A stretch of 11,671 bases of DNA from an uncultured Coriobacteriaceae bacterium (GTDB lineage Bacteria > Actinomycetota > Coriobacteriia > Coriobacteriales > Eggerthellaceae): assembly GCA_902781245.1 (NCBI GenBank), contig CACZIP010000065.1:3347-15017 (forward strand), given 5' to 3'. A program made the position numbers and the translations under genes. The notes beneath the pieces were generated by a model. It was not told the origin of the DNA. It ran no database searches and worked only from the letters and a program-made list of their open reading frames with translations. Shown here piece after piece: positions 7,885 to 11,671 of this stretch (positions are counted from its first letter, which is position 1; each line of letters starts with the position of its first letter).

Positions 7885-7905
7885 ATGAAAGAAGATGCGC
7901 CATGA
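7885..7905 (+). CDS. Possible six-codon leader minicistron (MKEDAP) overlapping rfbA
   Basis: An ATG at 7885 opens a six-codon frame whose TGA (7903-7905) overlaps the rfbA start codon as ATGA. A weak AGG (7876-7878) precedes it. The ATGA overlap is a common form of translational coupling, and rfbA has only a weak GAAG-type binding site of its own. A frame this short can arise by chance. Confidence 0.25.
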   Translation: MKEDAP

Positions 7906-8804
7906 AGGGCATAATACTGGCTGGTGGTAGCGGTACCCGTCTTTATCCGCTTACGACAGTGACCAGCAAACAGCTGTTACCAGTTTACGATAAGCCGATG
8001 ATTTATTATCCGATGTCGGTGCTTATGATGGCTGGTATTCGAGACATACTTGTTATCTCGACGCCGACGGATTTGCCAAATTTCGAACGCCTGCTGGGCG
8101 ACGGGTCTCAGTTTGGGATCTCCTTGTCATATGCCGAGCAGCCTTCGCCTGATGGGCTCGCGCAAGCGTTTATAATCGGCGAACAGTTCGTGGCAGGTGA
8201 TAGTTGTGCGCTTGTTTTGGGCGACAACATATTCTACGGGAATGGCCTCACAAGACATTTACGGAGAGCTGTTCAAAACGCAGAGGCAAACGGTGGAGCT
8301 ACCGTTTTTGGCTACCATGTCGACGATCCCGAGCGGTTTGGCGTGGTCGAGTTCGATGGCGACTATAACGCTGTTTCAATTGAGGAAAAGCCAGCGCATC
8401 CCAAGTCGAACTATGCAGTTACAGGCCTTTATTTCTACGACGCGCGTGTTTGCGAACTCGCAAAGCAGGTGAAGCCTTCAGCACGTGGAGAGCTTGAAAT
8501 AACAGACTTGAATAAAATGTACCTTTCTGAAGGGGCGCTTAATGTCGTGACGTTGGGTCGCGGCTATGCATGGCTTGATACGGGCACGATGGAAAGCCTT
8601 TATGAAGCATCCGAGTTCGTACGGGCTGTCGAACGTAGCCAGGGCATGCCGGTGTCTGTTCTTGAAGAAATTGCTTACGAAAACGGATGGATTGGGCGGG
8701 ATGAGCTCGTTGAAGCCGCCGAGCGCTATTCCAAGAGCGAATACGGCGCCCATCTTCGCAGGGTTGCTGAAGGTCGCATAATTCCAAGGAAGGACTACGC
8801 ATAA
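7902..8804 (+). CDS. rfbA: Glucose-1-phosphate thymidylyltransferase (RmlA)
   Basis: This cytoplasmic enzyme joins dTTP and alpha-D-glucose-1-phosphate to give dTDP-glucose and pyrophosphate, the first and usually feedback-controlled step toward dTDP-L-rhamnose. The 300-residue product has the usual family length. It shows the nucleotidyltransferase signature GGSGTRLYPLT at 8-18, SKQLLPVYDKPMIYYP at 22-37, the substrate-binding PSPDGLAQAF at 81-90, the metal-site LGDNIFYG at 106-113, an EEKP segment followed by NYAVTGLYFYD, and LDTGTMESL near 225. All key residues that I can place are present. The ATG at 7902 is where homologues begin (MKGIILAGG); its ribosome binding site is weak. The broken rfbD follows after one base, so the two were a tight operon pair. 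Confidence 0.97.
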   Translation: MKGIILAGGSGTRLYPLTTVTSKQLLPVYDKPMIYYPMSVLMMAGIRDILVISTPTDLPNFERLLGDGSQFGISLSYAEQPSPDGLAQAFIIGEQFVAGDSCALVLGDNIFYGNGLTRHLRRAVQNAEANGGATVFGYHVDDPERFGVVEFDGDYNAVSIEEKPAHPKSNYAVTGLYFYDARVCELAKQVKPSARGELEITDLNKMYLSEGALNVVTLGRGYAWLDTGTMESLYEASEFVRAVERSQGMPVSVLEEIAYENGWIGRDELVEAAERYSKSEYGAHLRRVAEGRIIPRKDYA

Positions 8805-8805
8805 C

Positions 8806-9595
8806 ATGAAGATTTTGGTGACTGGCTCCCATGGCCAGCTGGGAAATGAGTTACGACGCTGTTTCGAGACAATGGAAGCCGAGATAGGCCTCGTTCCCAA
8901 GACGTACACGAAGGCTGATGTCGACTACATCGATTATGACGTGCTGGACATTTCGGACGGCCATGCTGTGGCAGCGTGGTTCGGTGCGTATGGGCCATAC
9001 GATCTAGTTGTGAACTGTGCTGCCATCACGAATGTTGACGGATGCGAGCGCGATGAGGCGGCTGCTTTGAAAGTCAACGCATTAGGCGCGAATCTCTGCA
9101 TATGGCCGTTCGAAGCTTGCGGGTGAGCTGCTGGCTCTCGATGCGTGTGAGCGCACGTTCGTCGTGCGCACGGCGTGGCTCTACGGTTATGTGGGCAAGA
9201 ATTTCGTTAAGACGATGCTGAGGCTTGCGCGCGAGCATGGAAGCATTTCAGTCGTTGCTGATCAAATGGGCAATCCCACATCAGCGAACGACTTGGCATA
9301 CGAGATTTTGCGAATGGCCGAGACTGACGGCTACGGTACATACCACTGCACAAACGAAGGGACGTGCAGTTGGTTTGACTTTGCATCAACGGCAGTCGAT
9401 TTGGCCGGCATTGAGTGCACAAAAGAGCCGCTGTCATCTGCGGAGTACAAGACCCGCTTTCCGCTGTCGGCTGATCGACCTGCGTATTCGTCCCTCGACA
9501 ATATGCATTTACGTGAAACGATTGGTAATGAGATGCGACCGTGGAGAGATGCGCTTGAGACCTATATGGCGAATTTGGCCGAGTTGGGTGACTAA
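8806..9595 (+). pseudogene. rfbD: dTDP-4-dehydrorhamnose reductase (RmlD), broken by internal deletion and frameshift
   Basis: RmlD reduces dTDP-4-keto-L-rhamnose to dTDP-L-rhamnose with NAD(P)H, the last pathway step. The frame from the ATG at 8806 gives the Rossmann start MKILVTGSHGQLGNE, VVNCAAITNVDGCE and VNALGA (90-95), then loses homology and stops at the TGA at 9124-9126. The other half lies in another frame: from 9092 it reads ISAYGRSKLAGELL, carrying the YxxxK catalytic pair, then VVRTAWLYGYVGKNFVKTMLRLA and the usual C-terminal half to the TAA at 9593-9595. Between NALGA and ISAYG a normal RmlD has about 37-40 residues, including STDYVF with the catalytic Ser/Thr; here they are absent. 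The frame change implies a net loss of 3n+2 bases. A restart at GTG 9164 would lack YxxxK. An assembly error is the main alternative. Confidence 0.88.
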
Positions 9596-9598
9596 GTG

Positions 9599-10615
9599 AT
9601 GATGACCATCAATTACAACAACATCATCGTGACCGGTGGGGCAGGTTTCATCGGCAGCAATTTTGTGCATTGGGTGGTCGACAACAAGCCAAATGTGCAT
9701 GTAACAGTGCTCGACAAGCTTACGTATGCAGGCAACCTCGAGAACCTGGCGGGAATTCCCGAGTCGCGCATGACGTTCGTGAGGGGCGACATTTGCGATA
9801 CTGCGTTGCTTGATGAATTGTGTCCAGATGCCGATGCGATTGTGCACTTCGCGGCCGAGTCGCATAACGACAACTCAATTGCCGATCCCGAGCCATTCGT
9901 TCGTACGAATGTGCAGGGAACCTTCGAGCTGCTTGAGGCTGCTCGCCGCCATGACGTACGTTTCCATCACATCTCGACCGACGAGGTCTACGGAGATTTG
10001 GCGCTTGACGATCCGGCGCGGTTCACGGAAGAGACTCCCTATCGGCCTTCTTCTCCTTATTCGTCGACGAAGGCTTCGAGCGATTTGCTCGTCCGTGCAT
10101 GGTCGAGGACATACGGTGTTGCAGCTACGATATCAAACTGTTCGAACAACTACGGCCCGCGCCAGCATGTCGAAAAGTTCATCCCGCGTCAGATCACGAA
10201 CATCCTTTGCGGGATTCGGCCGAAGCTCTATGGTGATGGCAAGAATGTGCGCGACTGGATTCACACAGAAGACCACTCGTCTGCCGTGTGGACGATTCTC
10301 GAACACGGACGGTTGGGCGAAACTTATCTCATTGGAGCCGATGGCGAACGCAGCAACATCGACGTGTTGCGCGCTATTCTAGCTGAAATGGGGAAGGCGC
10401 CCGATGACTTCGATTGGGTGCGCGATCGTCCTGGTCATGATCGGCGCTATGCAATCGATTCCACGAAACTGCGCCGCGAACTCGGTTGGGTGCCCAAACG
10501 CACCGACTTCGCAACGGGCTTGCGTGAGACTATTGAGTGGTATCGCGACAACCCCGATTGGTGGCAAGGCGCAAAAGAAGCTACTGAGGCGAAGTATAAA
10601 AAACAAGGTCAGTGA
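9599..10615 (+). CDS. rfbB: dTDP-glucose 4,6-dehydratase (RmlB)
   Basis: This cytoplasmic NAD-dependent enzyme of the short-chain dehydrogenase/reductase (SDR) family converts dTDP-glucose to dTDP-4-keto-6-deoxyglucose, step two of dTDP-rhamnose synthesis. The 338-residue product shows the NAD-binding TGGAGFIG at 12-19, HFAAESHNDNSI at 83-94, the catalytic STDEVYGD at 126-133, the YxxxK pair Y154 and K158 in PYSSTKAS, NCSNNYGPRQ at 180-189 and DWIHTEDH at 219-226. Length and motifs are normal. Three in-frame starts follow the rfbD stop directly: GTG 9596, ATG 9599, ATG 9602. I chose 9599 because GGGTG (9586-9590) lies 8 bases before it. That site is inside the rfbD coding end, so translation was probably coupled to rfbD, and the rfbD frameshift may affect it. 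Confidence 0.96.
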   Translation: MMTINYNNIIVTGGAGFIGSNFVHWVVDNKPNVHVTVLDKLTYAGNLENLAGIPESRMTFVRGDICDTALLDELCPDADAIVHFAAESHNDNSIADPEPFVRTNVQGTFELLEAARRHDVRFHHISTDEVYGDLALDDPARFTEETPYRPSSPYSSTKASSDLLVRAWSRTYGVAATISNCSNNYGPRQHVEKFIPRQITNILCGIRPKLYGDGKNVRDWIHTEDHSSAVWTILEHGRLGETYLIGADGERSNIDVLRAILAEMGKAPDDFDWVRDRPGHDRRYAIDSTKLRRELGWVPKRTDFATGLRETIEWYRDNPDWWQGAKEATEAKYKKQGQ

Positions 10616-10624
10616 GGAGAAGCC

Positions 10625-11218
10625 ATGGCTGAAAGAGGTTTCACCACAAGCGGGAATTTCACGTTTTCCGAGACCTCGATTCCTGGGGTTGTTGTTGTTG
10701 ATGTGAAGCGTTACGGCGATGAACGCGGCTTTTTCATGGAGACCTATAAGCGCTCAGATTTCGTAGCAGGTGGAATCGATGCTGAATTTGTTCAGGACAA
10801 TCAGTCCATGTCCAAGAAAGGTGTATTACGGGGGCTTCACTTTCAGATCGAGCATCCTCAGTCGAAGCTTGTTCGCGTTATATCGGGAGAGGTGTTCGAC
10901 GTTGCGCTTGATTTGCGTCCCGAGTCAAAGACGTATGGCAAATGGGAAGGTGTTGTTCTGTCTGCGGAGAACGGCAAGCAGTTCTTTATTCCGCGCGGAT
11001 TTGCGCATGGGTTCTTGGTGCTGTCCGATACTGCCGAATTCTGTTACAAATGCGACGACGTTTACCACCCCGGCGATGAGGGCGGATACATGTGGAACGA
11101 TCCAGCGTTTGGCATAGAGTGGCCTCCTCTCCAAGGAGATGAAGTGTTCGATCCCGCAAAGATAGTGTTGAGTGAGAAAGATGCCCACCACCCGCCGTTT
11201 TCCAGTGCGGACAGATGA
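10625..11218 (+). CDS. rfbC: dTDP-4-dehydrorhamnose 3,5-epimerase (RmlC)
   Basis: RmlC is a cytoplasmic cupin enzyme that epimerises dTDP-4-keto-6-deoxyglucose at C3 and C5 to dTDP-4-keto-L-rhamnose, the substrate of RmlD. The 197-residue product is close to the family norm. It contains DERGFFMETYKRSDF at 32-46, FVQDNQSMSKKGVLRGLHFQ at 55-74 with H72 as the catalytic base, SGEVFDVALDLR at 87-98, FFIPRGFAHGFLVL at 120-133, and FCYKCDDVYHPGDEGG at 139-154, where Y141 matches the catalytic acid position. AGGAGA at 10615-10620 overlaps the rfbB stop and supports the ATG at 10625. The gene ends 22 bases before the next start with no terminator visible. Confidence 0.96.
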   Translation: MAERGFTTSGNFTFSETSIPGVVVVDVKRYGDERGFFMETYKRSDFVAGGIDAEFVQDNQSMSKKGVLRGLHFQIEHPQSKLVRVISGEVFDVALDLRPESKTYGKWEGVVLSAENGKQFFIPRGFAHGFLVLSDTAEFCYKCDDVYHPGDEGGYMWNDPAFGIEWPPLQGDEVFDPAKIVLSEKDAHHPPFSSADR

Positions 11219-11240
11219 TTTCTTGAGACGAGGGAAGACG

Positions 11241-11671
11241 ATGAGTCTATTGGAGTTCTTCAGTGATGGAAGAGCATATCGAAGGAGCTTGGCTTTCTCG
11301 ACGAGGGCAATGCAAATGGCCATTGTGTCGCTCTTCGTATGTGCTATCTGTGCTTGTCCTTCTCTCGCTTACGCACAAGAGCTCGATGGGGATTCTTCAA
11401 CCAATGGCGTGCAGGTTGAAGCGTCTGTCGACGTCGTATTTGAAAACGATCTTGTCGAAAACGGCATCGACGAAAAAAGGGATGAAGCCAAGTTCGACAA
11501 TGTCGATGACGAAGCGACGGGGCAGGTGGCTCTTGAAAGCAAAGATGGGGATTCTGGTGAGGAAAGTGCAAGCCAATCCGAATCGCCCATGGATCCATCT
11601 GCAGAACAAGTTAACGCAGAGACTGACAATAATTCCGATACATCAGATGCCGCCTTCGAAGTAGATGTGAT
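11241..11671 (+). CDS. Secreted acidic surface protein, N-terminal part only
   Basis: From the ATG at 11241, preceded by GAGGGAAG (11230-11237), the frame stays open for 143 codons to the right edge. Residues 1-45 look like a long Sec signal peptide: a basic stretch (RAYRR, then R22), a hydrophobic core MAIVSLFVCAICA at 26-38 and an AYA cleavage motif ending at 45. The mature part visible (46-143) is rich in Asp, Glu, Ser and Asn and poor in aromatic residues, so it is probably a disordered linker ahead of a domain outside the window. No family is recognisable. The product is likely exported and may be wall-bound, but the anchor is not visible. The short spacing after rfbC suggests co-transcription. 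A longer-looking frame from 11263 has neither a binding site nor a coherent signal peptide. Confidence 0.7.
   Translation, partial: MSLLEFFSDGRAYRRSLAFSTRAMQMAIVSLFVCAICACPSLAYAQELDGDSSTNGVQVEASVDVVFENDLVENGIDEKRDEAKFDNVDDEATGQVALESKDGDSGEESASQSESPMDPSAEQVNAETDNNSDTSDAAFEVDV

Noticed and set aside
9086..9126. Programmed frameshift in rfbD
   Set aside because: There is no slippery run at the junction, and about 38 conserved residues are missing, which a frameshift cannot restore.
9810..10382. Plus-strand 190-codon frame within rfbB
   Set aside because: It is out of frame with rfbB, is Arg/Ser-rich in the manner of a shadow, and rfbB motifs cover the whole stretch.
11263..11664. Plus-strand 133-codon frame near the right edge
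   Set aside because: It is out of frame with the gene at 11241, which has a good ribosome binding site and a signal peptide; this frame has neither.

Overview
The window looks like a cell-surface polysaccharide locus of a Gram-positive bacterium. It carries three glycosyltransferase (GT) genes, a large multi-spanning membrane protein with an extracellular sulfatase/LTA-synthase-type domain, the four dTDP-L-rhamnose genes in the order rfbA-rfbD-rfbB-rfbC, and the start of a secreted acidic protein. A further GT gene runs divergently at the left edge. My best guess for the organism is an anaerobic Actinomycetota, perhaps Coriobacteriia. This rests on the style of the membrane sulfatase-like protein (AYVDPS segment after the first hydrophobic stretch), AGGAGG-type ribosome binding sites, the secreted protein with an ordinary signal peptide, and intermediate base composition. 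No rRNA or housekeeping gene is present to confirm it.

Layout: 1-864 (minus strand, open at the left edge) is a family 2 GT. 865-973 is a divergent intergenic region. 974-2872 is a GT2 protein with an N-terminal beta-rich region and a degenerate second GT2 half. 2974-3945 plus stop is a GT2 of the rhamnosyltransferase type. 3966-5591 is a GT4 enzyme resembling WsaF rhamnosyltransferases with an extra C-terminal domain. 5641-7770 is the membrane sulfatase-superfamily protein. 7771-7901 holds a long hairpin, an extended -10 promoter, a small palindrome and a six-codon minicistron leading into rfbA (7902-8804). rfbD (8806-9595) is broken. rfbB (9599-10615) and rfbC (10625-11218) appear intact. 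11241 to the right edge is a secreted acidic protein.

How the genes fit together: RfbA, RfbB, RfbC and RfbD would convert glucose-1-phosphate plus dTTP to dTDP-L-rhamnose. The GTs, at least two of which resemble rhamnosyltransferases, would build a rhamnose-containing glycan in the cytoplasm. The membrane protein could then decorate that glycan outside the cell, by analogy with GacH of streptococcal rhamnose polysaccharides. No flippase, ABC transporter or polymerase is visible, so export must be encoded elsewhere.

The most notable observation is that rfbD has lost an internal segment of roughly 110-120 bases, with a frameshift. The lost segment contains the conserved STDYVF region. Unless this is an assembly error or another RmlD exists in the genome, the last step of dTDP-rhamnose synthesis is missing here.
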